From Pteria penguin (Eukaryota > Mollusca > Bivalvia > Pterioida > Pteriidae): a stretch of DNA of 64,000 bases. Below the pieces are notes generated by a model. The model ran no database searches. It saw only the letters and a list, made by a program, of their open reading frames with translations, and was not told the DNA's origin. The stretch covers positions 45,507,496 through 45,571,495 of the forward strand of contig CM068587.1 in the NCBI GenBank assembly GCA_035048485.1, given 5' to 3'. Shown piece by piece: positions 12,187-23,126 of this stretch. Both the position numbers and the translations under genes were made by a program. The first letter of the stretch is position 1, and the number at the start of each line of letters is the position of its first letter.

Positions 12187-12848
12187 GAGTTAGGTCACTT
12201 ATTCTACCACTAGGATGGAAAACTTTGCCTGCGATTGTAAAAAGTCTCTCTATTGCTGTGGATGATATATGGTAGAGCCACACTGTATCCCAAGCTTGGG
12301 CAATATTGTTTTGAGTGTTACTTCAACTTTTCATAATTTTGCCAGATTCTGATTAACAATTGTCACCAACAAAACACTTCTGTGTCAGTATTATGTTTTT
12401 TGTGTCAACATATTTACTGGCTCCTCTGTGGTGGCTTTTGTCATATGGCTTAGTCAGATGTCATTCACTTCTCTTTTATATACTTTTACTTTAATACATT
12501 CTGAGCTAGCTACCAGTTGTGCAATCAGTAACTGCATGGTGACGAGTATTTATCACCTGCTCTTTTAGAAGATTAATGTTCTTTTGATTGAGTCTACTAA
12601 ACAATTATGTGAAGAATTTGACTAGATTCTATGTAATAAATAATTTATAATGTTAATTCAGTTTTCATGTCACCTGCAAATGTAGCATAACAGCACATGG
12701 GGATCACTTTGTCAGGTTTTGTCTGTCCGTCAGTCTGGCTGGTACTCACACTTTTACATAATATACCCACAGACGACACATGTGTTCCTGGGAACACTTC
12801 CATTCTAGTGGTTTAATTAACCATTCTTTTAATTATATGATTTTAAAC
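12187..12848. other. Intron 4 sequence with an interspersed-repeat fragment
   Basis: Intronic. Around 12668-12805 lies GTCACCTGCAAATGTAGCATAAC..GTCTGTCCGTC..GACACATGTGTTCCTGGGAACAC. It shares its left end (GTC.CCTGCA, then TAGCAT.ACAG) and its terminal GTGTTC..GGAACAC motif with the element at 8227-8820, so it is probably a second, shorter copy of the same family. Confidence 0.5.
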
Positions 12849-12850
12849 AC

Positions 12851-13060
12851 TTATAATTAATAGACCACATTCTGGTTTTGAAAATGAGTGTCTTTTTGTC
12901 TGAAGCTATACATTTTTGCATAGTTTTGTCTGTGACATTACAATGAACATGCATCATATTTGCTGTGACATCTTCAGGAAAAACACTGCCAAAATGGTAT
13001 TAGCTAAGACAAAAAGACAGCTATTTTCAAAAACAGGAATGTGGTCTATTGAATTATAAT
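12851..13060. mobile_element. MITE of about 210 bp in intron 4
   Basis: Long imperfect terminal inverted repeats of about 50 bp. The left end is ATTATAATT.AATAGACCACATTC..GTTTTGAAAAT..TGTCTTTTTGTCT; the right end (13011-13060) is its inverse, AGACAAAAAGACA..ATTTTCAAAA..GAATGTGGTCTATT. No coding capacity. The short unique centre and the TIR size indicate a non-autonomous DNA transposon. The exact target duplication was not resolved because the flanks are TA-rich. Confidence 0.75.
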
Positions 13061-13243
13061 TGTAATAGTACCCATTATTGTTTGGTTAACATGAAATGTT
13101 CTTCTTCATTTTCTAACAGCAGCATGCAGTTCAATTTGTAGCCCATTTATGCAAATTTTTAAGATTTTAGTCTATTATTCAATAACTATATCAATTTATA
13201 TCATGGTTTATGATATGGATTTTTTATCCACTTTTACTTTCAG

Positions 13244-13930
13244 AGTTCATCAAGTATCATCAAATCAGCGCTATGTATTGCAGGGCATGTCCGGAAACAT
13301 TTTGAAATCCAAAGTACCACATGTTCAATTGAAACCTTACCTGGTCTCTCAGCTATCGTCACCCCCGACATGCAGCACTCCAGCACCACCATCACCCCCA
13401 ACATGCAGCACTCCAACACCACCATCATCCCCCATATGCAGCACTCCAGCACCACCATCACCCCCCATATGCAGCACTCCAGCACCACCATCACCCCAGA
13501 CATGCAGCACTCCAGCACCACCATCACCCCCCTCCCCATATGCAGCACTCCAGCACCACCATCACCCCCCCATATGCAGCACTCCAGCACCACCATCACC
13601 CCCCCATATGCAGCACGCCAGCACCACCATCACCCCAGACATGCAGCACTCCAGCACCAGCACCACCATCATCCCCCATATGCAGCACTCCAGCACCACC
13701 ATCACCCCAGACATGCAGCACTCCAGCACCACCATCACCCCAGACATGCAGCACTCCAGCACCACCATCACCCCAGACATGCAATACTTCAGCACCACCA
13801 TCACCCCAGACATGCAATACTTCAGCACCACCATCATCCCCAACATGCAGTACTTCAGCACCACCATCTGCTTCAACACCTCTGGCATGCAGAAAACCAA
13901 CATTACCGTGTGTGGAAGATGCAGTATTAG
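13244..13930 (+). CDS. Transposase exon 5: GPY/F-like end and Pro/Ser/Cys-rich repeat
   Basis: Acceptor CTTTCAG before 13244; donor TATTAG|GTTTGT after 13930. It begins RVHQVSSNQRYVLQG, then KSKVPHVQLKPYL, which completes the GPY/F-like module begun in exon 4. It then enters a 33-bp tandem repeat translated as CSTPAPPSPPT-like 11-residue units. After the array the frame that fits the next exon reads CRKPTLPCVEDAVL. Entry and exit frames differ by one base, so the array carries a net frameshift, although all three forward frames are open through most of it. The Pro-rich stretch is presumably a flexible linker between integrase and protease. Confidence 0.8.
   Translation, partial: SSSSIIKSALCIAGHVRKHFEIQSTTCSIETLPGLSAIVTPDMQHSSTTITPNMQHSNTTIIPHMQHSSTTITPHMQHSSTTITPDMQHSSTTITPLPICSTPAPPSPPHMQHSSTTITPPYAARQHHHHPRHAALQHQHHHHPPYAALQHHHHPRHAALQHHHHPRHAALQHHHHPRHAILQHHHHPRHAILQHHHHPQHAVLQHHHLLQHLWHAENQHYRVWKMQY
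13365..13865 (+). repeat. 33-bp coding minisatellite inside exon 5
   Basis: About 15 tandem copies of CAGCACTCCAGCACCACCAT + CACCCCAGACATG. Unit length is a multiple of three, but several units differ by C-run length (CCCCC to CCCCCC), an extra CCCTCC or an extra CAGCAC block, which changes the frame. Later copies change to TACTTC. Cytosine-rich and strongly strand-asymmetric. Confidence 0.95.
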
Positions 13931-15337
13931 GTTTGTAATTTATCTTTATCTGCCACTATTTTCAAAATTACTATGGAATTTGGACTGATTTTATGTTTGT
14001 GTCCATTTCTTAATAACTATCAAAGACATCCTCTTGAAAGTTAGAATACTATTTGGTTATGAAAAGGGGAACCCATTTCCAATTTTCAGGTTATTCTAAA
14101 ATTGATTTCTTGAAATTTGGTTAACTTGTTTGTTAATTTTTAATTTTTTTTTTTTTTGGTGTCCATTTCTCAAAAACTATCAAAAGATATCCATTGGAAG
14201 ATTGGATTGATTTTTCATTATGAGAAGGGAATGTATTTTGAAAGGGTAGATAATAATCTAAATAAAGTATACAGAGTTATGACCCTTGTTTGACTTAGAT
14301 ATTTTGTAAATAATTAAATCATTTGCAGGTACATGTAACTCTTATCTGAAAACTATATATCTAAAAATTTTAGGTACCCACTTGATACTTTGAAAACTTG
14401 TTTAATATCAATGCTCAAGACATTTCAGAATGTTTATATAAATGATAATCTTTACTTCCATATGTCTTGGTATATATGAATCACTGTAAGCCTGTCCTTT
14501 ACTCTACAGTAGTTTTCAGGAGACCCATTACTTTAAAAATTGTACTCTTACAGTTCTTCTTTCGAGATAGGAGTGGGATCAGATGTTACACTTGTGCAGT
14601 TGATTTCACAGAAATGTTAAAATCTATGTTTATACTTTAGAAACACAATTTGTTAACAGAAATTTTTCTAGCTATCCAAGAACAAAAAAAGCTTAATTTA
14701 TTAACCATGCAACGAAGAAAAGTCAAGTGTGCTGTATGTGACAGCTCTTAAAAATGTTACCGGGTATATTTCATTATAATACAGTTATGTTACATTTGAA
14801 TAGGTAGACATGTTTTTTAATGAAAAGGAAAATATAGTGTATTTTATAAATACATGAATATGAATTGTTAAATATTTATAAGTACTATAGTCTTTCTAAG
14901 AATCAGGCAATTTCGTAAAAAATTGAAACAGGCACATCATTTACTTATAGATTTTAATGCAAATTTGTCATTAGGATGTGCATCTAAATAAGGAAACGTG
15001 TTTAATTTTTCTGTAGTCTTTTGCATATTGAAGTAATTTTTTGTAAGAAATGTTAAGAAATTGCTATTTCCGATAAGAGTTATCTGCTCTTGATTTGCTA
15101 TTTATTATACATTCTATACAATTAAATGAATTCATTTCTCACATGTGCAGACCTAAAATTGAAATTAAAGTAATATTATTTTCGTATATTATGTGCAGGT
15201 TAAAATTTCAGTGAAAAATTCATGGGATCTTTTACCCCTTGTTTCACCTACTGCCTGATTCTTAGAAACACTGGTACTTTAAAAAAAAACATTATATTTA
15301 GACACTGTGTGTGTTTTTGGGGTTTTTTTTTTTTTAG
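13931..15337. other. Intron 5
   Basis: Noncoding. It holds an imperfect local duplication: GTCCATTTCTTAATAACTATCAAAGACATCC near 14000 recurs as GTCCATTTCTCAAAAACTATCAAAAGATATCC near 14160. It ends in a long T-run polypyrimidine tract before the acceptor TTTTTAG at 15337. Confidence 0.6.
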
Positions 15338-15453
15338 ATCTGGCGTATGTACAGTCACTACCTGAGGACAATACTTCATTAAATGTCAAAGTGGGCAGTT
15401 ATGATTTGTCCGCCTCCTCATTCAAGCATCTACAGTCTACACTATCAGATGAA
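15338..15453 (+). CDS. Transposase exon 6: N-terminus of Ulp1-like protease domain
   Basis: Acceptor TTTTTTAG before 15338; donor GAA|GTAAGC after 15453. It encodes LAYVQSLPEDNTSLN, VKVGSYDLSASSFKHL and QSTLSDE, continuing directly into VIDAYIEL in the next exon. L.DEVIDAY at the start of the fold is characteristic of C48 (Ulp1/SENP) peptidases, whose counterpart is the 'W-L-N/D-D-x-x-I' motif. Phase 1 start and phase 0 end agree with the neighbours. Confidence 0.8.
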
Positions 15454-16032
15454 GTAAGCTGATTCAGTTTATTCTCAATATTTTGTACTTAATTTATAAG
15501 GCATTCTTGTGCTTATAGTTTTAAATCCATTTGCCACTGAAATGCCATAACTTGATTATTGATCAAAATGCATAAAACACAAAATAGGATTGAAATGACT
15601 GTGCAAAAGCACTTTAAGTCTAGCTTATTGAGATACGTTTACAAGTGTTTTGAGAAAATGTTTATCTAATTTTTAATTCAGTGTCCATCGTATACAGTGA
15701 ATCTGCATGTATATGTTTTTTAAACAAAAGATAATGGAACAAACATTGTTTGTAACATATCTAAGGTGTCAAACTTCCTTGTCATATGACTTGTAATATG
15801 CTTAAAAAAGATAATTATAATGATATGTGATAATGATATGTATTAAGACAGCAGCACAATATTAATACAAATATAGGTCTGGTAACTATATTGGCATTGA
15901 ACTTTCAAAAGTTATTTAATATTTGTGCATATACTGGTAATCAAAAGTGTATGTCTGCTTGTATTTTCAAAATGCTATTAATTATGATGTCATTCCATAC
16001 CAAGGAATTATAGAACTATGATTTATTTGCAG

Positions 16033-16152
16033 GTTATCGATGCTTACATCGAACTGCGCTCACAGAAGAGAAGCGAATTCCATCCTTTCAATGCTGTAGT
16101 AGCAACTTCCATCTTCATGAGATCATCTGGGCTGCATTGTTATTTAAAGCAG
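16033..16152 (+). CDS. Transposase exon 7: Ulp1-like protease
   Basis: Acceptor TTTGCAG before 16033; donor AAGCAG|GTAATT after 16152; 40 codons, phase 0 on both sides. It encodes VIDAYIELRSQKRSEF, HPFNAVVATSIFMRSSG and LHCYLKQ, matching the helix and 'V..S.F' segment that precedes the catalytic His in C48 proteases. Confidence 0.8.
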
Positions 16153-17632
16153 GTAATTTCTTTAACTTCAGAAGATTGCTTCTATGTACTGGATATACTG
16201 AAGGACATTGGTCTTAAGGCTCCGATAACGTTATTTTATCATGTAATAAAATAGTCAAACGTCTCCTAAATAGACAATATGATATTGAGATCATCAAAAA
16301 GACTATAGGTCTTGTATTTGGTCCCTCTACAGCCTTATGCAGACTTTTACTTGAACGTTGCACGCTGACTAACAGGGCGGTGGGGACTATATGACGGGCC
16401 TTGTCCAAACCTCTTTCAGAGGAGACATGGTCCTGAACCTCGTCCCCTCTGACTGTTAGTCGGGACTCCTACAGATCTAGGGTCTTAGCTCGCTTTCAGA
16501 CTGGCAGAGCACGGTTTATCATGTTGATGTCGCATATATTTTTATACCATTATGTGTTTTACAATACCTTACGTGTTTATATTTTTATGACCTCTCAATA
16601 TGCGATACCTGTTGACCCTTGTTCTTTACATGGAGGATTATTTATAAATTTTTAAATGTACGTCTTTTGATTGTTCTGCTGTTACGGTGAGTGGGAAGGT
16701 GGGCCCGTAAACCGGTTAACCACACCATTTGTTTGGCTTTTGTCAAATTAAATGACCGTCCTAAGTCGGTATCGTAATTGCACTACAATCAAATATTTTT
16801 GTGATGTGTTAAATGTTCTATTATATTATTTATATTCATGTATTGTATAGCTCCATGGTGACTTCTGCCACATAACTGAGCCGGTAACTCCTCTTTTTTC
16901 TTAACTAAATTAATATAAATGAAGAAAATTTGGAAAGTTAACAACAAATTCCAAACTTTTAATTGTGACTTAAGGAGCTATACTTTTGAAACCAACCAAG
17001 CAACCAACCTACCTCTTTTAGGAGGCAGGTGTGACATAAATGTCCCGTTTGCTTTTAGAATTCTTTAAAAAAAATTATATATCTATCCTGAGTAAGGTTA
17101 TCCTAACAAAAAATCAGTTCCATCCACTCTGCTGCACTAACATCCTTTAATATTTGAGTTGCAATATTTCAAGCAGGCAATATAGTTAACTTGTACAATA
17201 TATAGGTTGAAACTATCAAATAAATTAATGTAATAATAATAAAAATACATGTAATAGAAATTTTTATATAAGATTTTGATATTAATATTTTAATGAAGTT
17301 AATGTATTTTCTGAAAAAGAGATGAACAGTGTATGCAGTTATTGCAATATGACTATATACTGGAGACCCCCAAATTAATTAAGAAGTATTTTTAAAGGTT
17401 CTCGGTTTGTTTGTTTGTTTGTTTGTACTTGACTATAGGTTAATACCTAAATGTATGTGTTTAAGCGCATTTCCTTTGAAGATGTTTTCACATCTTCATG
17501 TCATTTGATATACATAATTAGTACGTATATACACTGTATTGTATTTATACAAACCAAGCCTCAGCATCAAACTTACTCATTTTCTTATTAAAACTTACTA
17601 ATGCCTTTTTATTATTTTTTAAATTGATACAG
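16153..17632. other. Intron 7, with LINE-like or unclassified repeat remnants
   Basis: Noncoding. The segment 16260-16900 is less AT-rich and contains degenerate coding-like sequence (GCTGACTAACAGGGCGGTGG..TCAGAGGAGACATGG..GACTGTTAGTCGGGACTCC), probably the 3' end of an old retroelement; I cannot name the family. A GTTT tetranucleotide run lies at 17406-17424. Confidence 0.4.
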
Positions 17633-17698
17633 ACAAACATTTACGCATATGACAAGATCATTTTCCCAGTAAATGAAGGATTTCATTGGGTTCTTGTG
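17633..17698 (+). CDS. Transposase exon 8: protease catalytic His
   Basis: Acceptor GATACAG before 17633; donor GTG|GTGAGT after 17698; 22 codons. It encodes TNIYAYDKIIFPVNEGFHWVLV. The His codon is at 17684-17686 in the FHWVLV motif, equivalent to the P.N...HW.L/V motif of Ulp1/SENP proteases. Confidence 0.87.
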
Positions 17699-17814
17699 GT
17701 GAGTACAGTGTACTAAGATATTATACATTTCACTTTAAGTTTGCCTGATCAAAATGGTTATTAATTAAATGTTTTAATATACTTCATTTCTTTGAGAATG
17801 TTCTAAAAAATATT

Positions 17815-17975
17815 GCTCATAGCCTTAGTAATTGGATGTAGGTTCATGCCCTGTCAGGGTCACTCAATTTATTTATGTTAGGAAGTCTTCCAGTTTGCTT
17901 GACGGACACTGATTTTACAAGGATTTCGAGACAGGTATCATACCACTGGACCACTACCTCCACCTCAAATGAATA
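17815..17975. repeat. SINE-like interspersed repeat, copy 1
   Basis: Contains CCTGTCAGGGTCACTCAATT, TTATGTTAGGAAGTCTTCCAG and TTTGCTTGACGGACACTG. The same block recurs at 20380-20520 (CCTGTCAGGGTCAGTTAGAT..GGAAGCCTTCTAGATGGCTTGCGG). Two diverged copies within introns of one gene indicate a dispersed family. No clear A/B box was established. Confidence 0.5.
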
Positions 17976-18151
17976 ATTATAAAATCAGAAATAGAATCTT
18001 TATGTAATGAAAACAAATCTTACTAGAGCTATATGTTAAAGATTAATCATGTAGCAGCATATCCTGGTATTTTGATTAGGTGTATATTGCATATGTGTTT
18101 CATGCGCATGGTTTAAAGAGCATGTGCCTCTAACCAACTTTTTCATGGTAG

Positions 18152-18246
18152 ATTGCTGAGCCAAAAAAGCTCACATTAACATACCTCAATTCATTTGGTG
18201 AGACTCAGAAGCAAAAGAAACAAATTCTGAAACATTGGCAGTTTTA
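18152..18246 (+). CDS. Transposase exon 9: protease Asn (Asp position)
   Basis: Acceptor CATGGTAG before 18152; donor TA|GTTATA after 18246 (phase 2), which joins cleanly with exon 10. It encodes IAEPKKLTLTYLNSF and QKKQILKHWQF. The TYLNSF motif occupies the YxDS position of C48 proteases, so the canonical catalytic Asp is replaced by Asn (18188-18190). Asn occupies this place in some related viral proteases, so activity is not excluded. A strong-looking alternative donor, TTTG|GTGAGA, lies inside the exon at 18197. Confidence 0.77.
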
Positions 18247-18754
18247 GTTATAAGTTCAGAAAGTTGATTTTAAATTGTTATATTATTTATAGTTTTGTTT
18301 TATTTTCTTTTTATTTGGCTGTACAAACATAATAACCATCTGCAGTGGCTGGTGGCATCCACAAACATTGTCTGCTTTCTAACATTAACTTTTATAAGAT
18401 CTTGAAAATTCATTCAACTAGATCAAAATTAAATTTTGTGACATTCTTCAGATATGATGAATTACTAGCTAGATCAGTACAGTGTACAGTCAGTGTTTGT
18501 GGTTATTGATCGAGACGTAACTGTTACTTTGTTAACCCTTTGCCTGATATGGAACCAACAGAAGTGACCCATGCAAACAGCATAAAACCAGATCAGCTTG
18601 TCATTTCTTGCAAGCTGATCATGTTTTATGCCGTTAAAATGCTGCTTCATTATGTATTGGGAATGATCGAGCTTTATAAGCAAGACAACCTGATAAGACT
18701 AAATCATATACTTGCATGCTGATAAGGACTATTTTATTTGGTTATTTTACACTT

Positions 18755-19465
18755 GTTAGGTTTTCGCTTTTGCAGAGCGAAAACCTATTGTTCTTCTGTT
18801 GAATTCTTATTATCCCCCGCTGAATATATTTGGCATTGTCCATCCAGTTGTGCGTCTGTCTGGATGTTCGTCCATCCGGACGTCACTTCTGTTTAGGCTA
18901 TATCTCAAAGACTATATCGCAACTTAATCGATCAACATGTAAGTTACTTCATTTATGGACAGATTTCAATGAGAAGTGCATTGCAAAAGAACAATAACTA
19001 TCTTCTTGCAATATTTAAGAATTATTGACTTTCATTAGTTTTTTTGCTTATTTTTTGTGCAGAACATATCTCTGAGTGACTACAGAATTTAAGATAAATC
19101 AGCATACAGTAAATTAACTTCATATGGGATCATGGATCTCATTGACTAGAACTGCACTGTTTAAGAATTGTAACATTATCCCTCTTCTTTAGAGTTATTG
19201 CCCTCTGTTATTTTTTTTTTTACTTTAAAGTGGGGGATATATCTCAGGGACTTATAATCAGCCGATATTAATATGAAATTTTAAGCTTTAATCGATCTCA
19301 TTGTTAATTTCTTCACTTGAATTTAATTCTGTCTGGGTCATGTCTCAGTGTACAAAAATACCTGCAATATTATTTGTACAGCTCACATGTTTGACATTAT
19401 GCTCCCATTACTGAGAAAAATATTATTGGCGGGAATATCAATTCGACGAATTTGCTTGTTAATTA
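18755..19465. repeat. Interspersed repeat in intron 9
   Basis: Opens with the palindrome GGTTTTCGCTTTTGCAGAGCGAAAACC and continues with TTGTCCATCCAGTTGTGCGTCTGTC and repeated 'ATATCTCA..GACTT' segments. It appears to end near GGCGGGAATATCAATTCGACG. The palindromic head and the simple phrase-like repeats resemble a dispersed family common in bivalves. No ORF; the boundaries are approximate. Confidence 0.45.
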
Positions 19466-20019
19466 AGTGTTGCAGAGTTACATGGTTAAAAACCTTAAAT
19501 TGTTTCTTCTAATCTGTTGATTTACTTTTCATTCATGTTGCGATTTCCATTCTTTTGCATGCAAGTGTAGCAAGATAGCCAAAACAACAGTATTCACCAT
19601 TTGACTTCAATTCACCCAAGAAGTTTGAAAATTTGACATTATTGTGTGTATTTTTCAAGTTTTAAAAGCTAATTCATAAATGTCATAAAATGGTAGGATA
19701 CTGTGTCTGATTCGATCTGGCTGATCATGTTTATAATTAAATGTCTGATATTAGACACCCATGATGTATATTCACAAATGCTACTAAAGTCATATTGGCT
19801 ATTATTCGCAGTTAAATATTTGTATTTCTTAATTGAATATATCTATAATCTTTGTAAATAAATATTTTGCTTCATGGTTTTCTTCTTCAGATGTAAATTA
19901 TATATCATCTTGTGTAACTATAATATATATACATATATAGTTATTTAGTTAAAACTACATGTATGTGCATTACATTTTAAAAATATTATAATAGACCTAC
20001 CAATATGTTCTATTTTCAG

Positions 20020-20140
20020 TATGTTTTTGAAAGGACGTTTCCAGCAGGGTATAGATAAAATATTTAAAAAATGGAGTCTTAAAACAGTAACCCATGCAAA
20101 ACAAAGAGATAGCACCTCTTGTGGCATGTTTGTTTTGAAG
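20020..20140 (+). CDS. Transposase exon 10: protease Gln and catalytic Cys
   Basis: Acceptor TTTTCAG before 20020; donor TTGAAG|GTATAT after 20140. It encodes MFLKGRFQQGIDKIFKKW and HAKQRDSTSCGMFVLK. The Gln (20102-20104) supports the oxyanion hole and the Cys (20120-20122) is the nucleophile in the Q...D.x.S.CG.FV signature of C48 peptidases. This is the strongest single piece of evidence for the protease assignment. Confidence 0.9.
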
Positions 20141-20379
20141 GTATATATATATTTTTTAATAAATTAATTTCACTGAATATATCTTAAGCAAGCTTTTTGG
20201 TTTGGAATCATTAACTCAGTTGCATTTTCTGTTTTAAGAAGTTTGAAATGCTATATTATAAAGTCAGTCACCATGTTGGATATCAGTCAGTCAAGCTAGT
20301 TAGGTTAAAATATTGTTTTAGTATCTGTTAAAATTGCTTGACTTATGACTCATATCAAAATTCGGGTCTTAATGACAGA

Positions 20380-20650
20380 GCAGGTAAAGTCCCTAAGGCT
20401 TAATTTATATCGTTGAGACCCTCACTCTTAAGGTTTCTACACCTGTCAGGGTCAGTTAGATTATTCATGCGGGGAAGCCTTCTAGATGGCTTGCGGTAGG
20501 TCGGTGGTTATACCCGGGTGTAGTTAGATGTGCTCCGTTAGAGTCATAAATTCAATTCAATTCAAATTGTATTGTATTGTATTGCTGCATATGGCTATGA
20601 ACATGTTTGTTTAATGCCAATAAATGAATTTGAATTTGAGTTAGAGTCTT
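20380..20650. repeat. SINE-like repeat copy 2 and a LINE-type tail
   Basis: 20380-20520 is the second copy of the repeat at 17815 and includes GGCTTGCGGTAGGTCGGTGG. Next to it, 20555-20640 holds GTATT pentanucleotide repeats and GCCAATAAATGAATTTGAATTTGA, the kind of low-complexity tail seen at the 3' ends of molluscan LINEs. Boundaries approximate. Confidence 0.45.
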
Positions 20651-21174
20651 CCTGGACCACCTGTAATTAAGCTGAACGTCACTATATTACTTAATTAATT
20701 AAAACAGCAGTTGCAGCGACGGTTAACTCATGAAAAACCAAAATTAACAAACCATTTGACCCTAAGTAACATATGCAAGTTAGCTCAAATATATGTGTAT
20801 AAATATTTAAATGATATTGATTGCTTAAATTTTGTGAATTAATTTGCAAATTGTGGTGGGCCTGTTTAAATCTTGGATATGATTAAGAACAAAAGTTATT
20901 GTAAATATTGTAAAATATTACAAATATGATATTGTTATTAAGTTACAAAATAGTCAAACATTGCTCAACAAAACAGCCTTAAATACTGCATAGTCACAAT
21001 AAATTTTAAAAAGACTATCTGAATGACATGCTTACTAAGAATTGGTATATAATATAAATATATGTGCATAAATATTTATTTTTAGTTTTAATTATCATTG
21101 ATCCCCGTGAAAACGCCATATATCTGTTAAAGATGTTTCGATGCTTGAATTTTAATTGATTACATTTTTTGCAG

Positions 21175-21294
21175 TTTGTAGACAATATTTTAAATAGAGA
21201 ACCATTTAAATCTTCTTGGACGAAAGAAGAAATAGAAGATGAGAGGCTGCATGTTGGAAACACCCTTCTGCAGGCGGGAGTGAAAGTAAAAACA
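21175..21294 (+). CDS. Transposase exon 11: end of protease domain
   Basis: Acceptor TTTTTGCAG before 21175; donor AAAACA|GTAAGA after 21294; 40 codons, phase 0. It encodes FVDNILNREPFKSSW and TKEEIEDERLHVGNTLLQAG, the C-terminal helix that follows the Cys box in Ulp1-like proteins. Confidence 0.8.
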
Positions 21295-21873
21295 GTAAGA
21301 CGTTCCATATGGAATTGTTACTGAATTGTCACCATTTTAAAATATTGGTGTAGGTTTTGCGTGCATTAGAGGCCTTTGTTCTAATATCTGATATGCTATT
21401 ATTTAATAATAATATAATTTGTGATAAATTACATCGTAATTGATTTAATTGACATTATGTTATAAAGATAGATATCAAATCTTGTAATTTAATATGATCA
21501 ATTACCAACAGTTATCATATTCACAAATATATTGCATGTTTATATCAAAAAGCATGTATAGAGTGCTTTGCCCATTGTTGGTAAGTCTCTCCATCGCTCG
21601 ATCAGAGTTTGTTCCAGTGATAACTTAGAGGTCAATAGGTTAATTTTCAAGGTCACAATAAATGTTTTCACACTTGCATTTATAATGTTATGGATCAGTT
21701 TAAACTACAGTTTTCATATTTGGTAGAAATGTTTGTCGTAGTGGGTAAATGAAGCCTATTGATTTTGAAGTCATTATGTCAAAGATGATCACGTCAGTGA
21801 CCTGGCAATTGAGGGGGCATATATATTTCATAAACATATTTTGTAATATATCATATTTATTTTTAATATCTAG

Positions 21874-21915
21874 GCAGAAGGGAAATCTCGGGATTTGAGG
21901 GTGAATAGAAAAAAG
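21874..21915 (+). CDS. Transposase exon 12: short basic linker
   Basis: Microexon of 14 codons between acceptor ATATCTAG and donor AAAAAG|GTAAAA, phase 0 on both sides. It encodes a basic peptide (AEGKSRDLRVNRKK). Supported only by splice signals, phase and position between two recognisable exons. Confidence 0.55.
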
Positions 21916-22515
21916 GTAAAATATTATGGCTGTTATATAACTTACAATGCAACAACTTTCTTAGGATACATGTATGTTACAAATGTTACAATAATGTAAA
22001 TACTAGAGAAAGTTAAATCTTTTTATCATATGCATCATAGTTATTATATGGGGGTCAGTAATTATAAATAGGTTAGACAAGTTGTCAAATATCAGTGTAA
22101 TTATAATGTCATTAATCTATCTTATAAGTTCTGTTAATCAGAAGCCTTTTGCCATTAGATAAAATTTCCTAAAGATATTGTTGTAATGTAAGTCCAAATG
22201 ATAGTCCAATATGGTCCAATATCATTTTATAAATTTTGTTGATTTAAAGTTTCACGTTGCTCTGGCTTAGGACAAGTATATTACAGGTGCAATAATATAA
22301 TGTATATACAAAGACACCCAGTCAGAAATATTGCTGTATTAACCGGCTTGAAGATTTTCTCGCATGAATAATCTGATTGACTCTGATTGGGATTGAACTC
22401 ACAGCTGTCGGGGCTGAGTAACAATATTAATTTAAGTCAATGACTGTACCAGCTTGCATGGCCTTGACAAATGTCAACTAATAATATGCTTTTTTTTCTT
22501 TCTTTGTTTTTGTAG

Positions 22516-22602
22516 AGAATGCGTCCATCTTTCGTCTACGAAAAACCCGTCAAAAAAAAGCAGAGGGATGTACTGCATATGCCAGCAGCCAGAAGATGAC
22601 AG
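22516..22602 (+). CDS. Transposase exon 13: first half of PHD finger
   Basis: Acceptor TTTTTGTAG before 22516; donor GACAG|GTATGA after 22602. The 3' part encodes MYCICQQPEDDR, the first Cys pair of a PHD finger, and joins in frame to exon 14. In the phase inherited from exon 12 the exon instead reads RMRPSFVYEKPVKKKQRD and hits a stop. The switch between the two frames maps to the A8 run at 22552-22559, so a one-base slip there is inferred. Confidence 0.75.
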
Positions 22603-23126
22603 GTATGACATATAATTAAATGAATTTTAGTTTATAACACTTAATTTGACTTAAACATTTTTTTCACTTTTGCTTTAAATTGCCGTCTGTGTGGCAAACA
22701 TATCGTATTTTATATACTGTGTATTATGAAGAACTCTAATTTGTTCTGTCATTTGGTATTCCTATTAGTTTAATGTTTTACATGTGGATTAAATTGATTG
22801 GGCTAACTCATTATGTATAACAGCATTATTAATGTATACAAGACAGTGCCATATCATATTACATTTTAAGCGAAAAGGGTATTCTAGTGTATACCACATA
22901 TCTCTGTTAAAACATTTATTATCATTATTATATCTTTGATATAAGCAAAACTATGAACAAAATGCTTCATGTTTTTGATGCTAAAGTCATGGGTGGGTGT
23001 TACCATGCTATGGCAAAATTGTCAAATGTAAATGGACTGCCTGTTTCTTACTTAATTTCAATTAACAATAAAACTTCATGTAGTTGTTCCTGATACAGTA
23101 CATCTTCTTTTTCTTTTTTTATTCAG

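Noticed and set aside
13240..13903. Minus-strand ORFs rich in VVLECCM/GDGGAGVLH
   Set aside because: Antisense readings of the 33-bp minisatellite; low complexity only.
18190..18250. Donor TTTG|GTGAGA as the real end of exon 9
   Set aside because: It would leave phase 1, whereas exon 10 needs phase 2; the later donor TA|GTTATA joins in frame and keeps the protease-like peptide.
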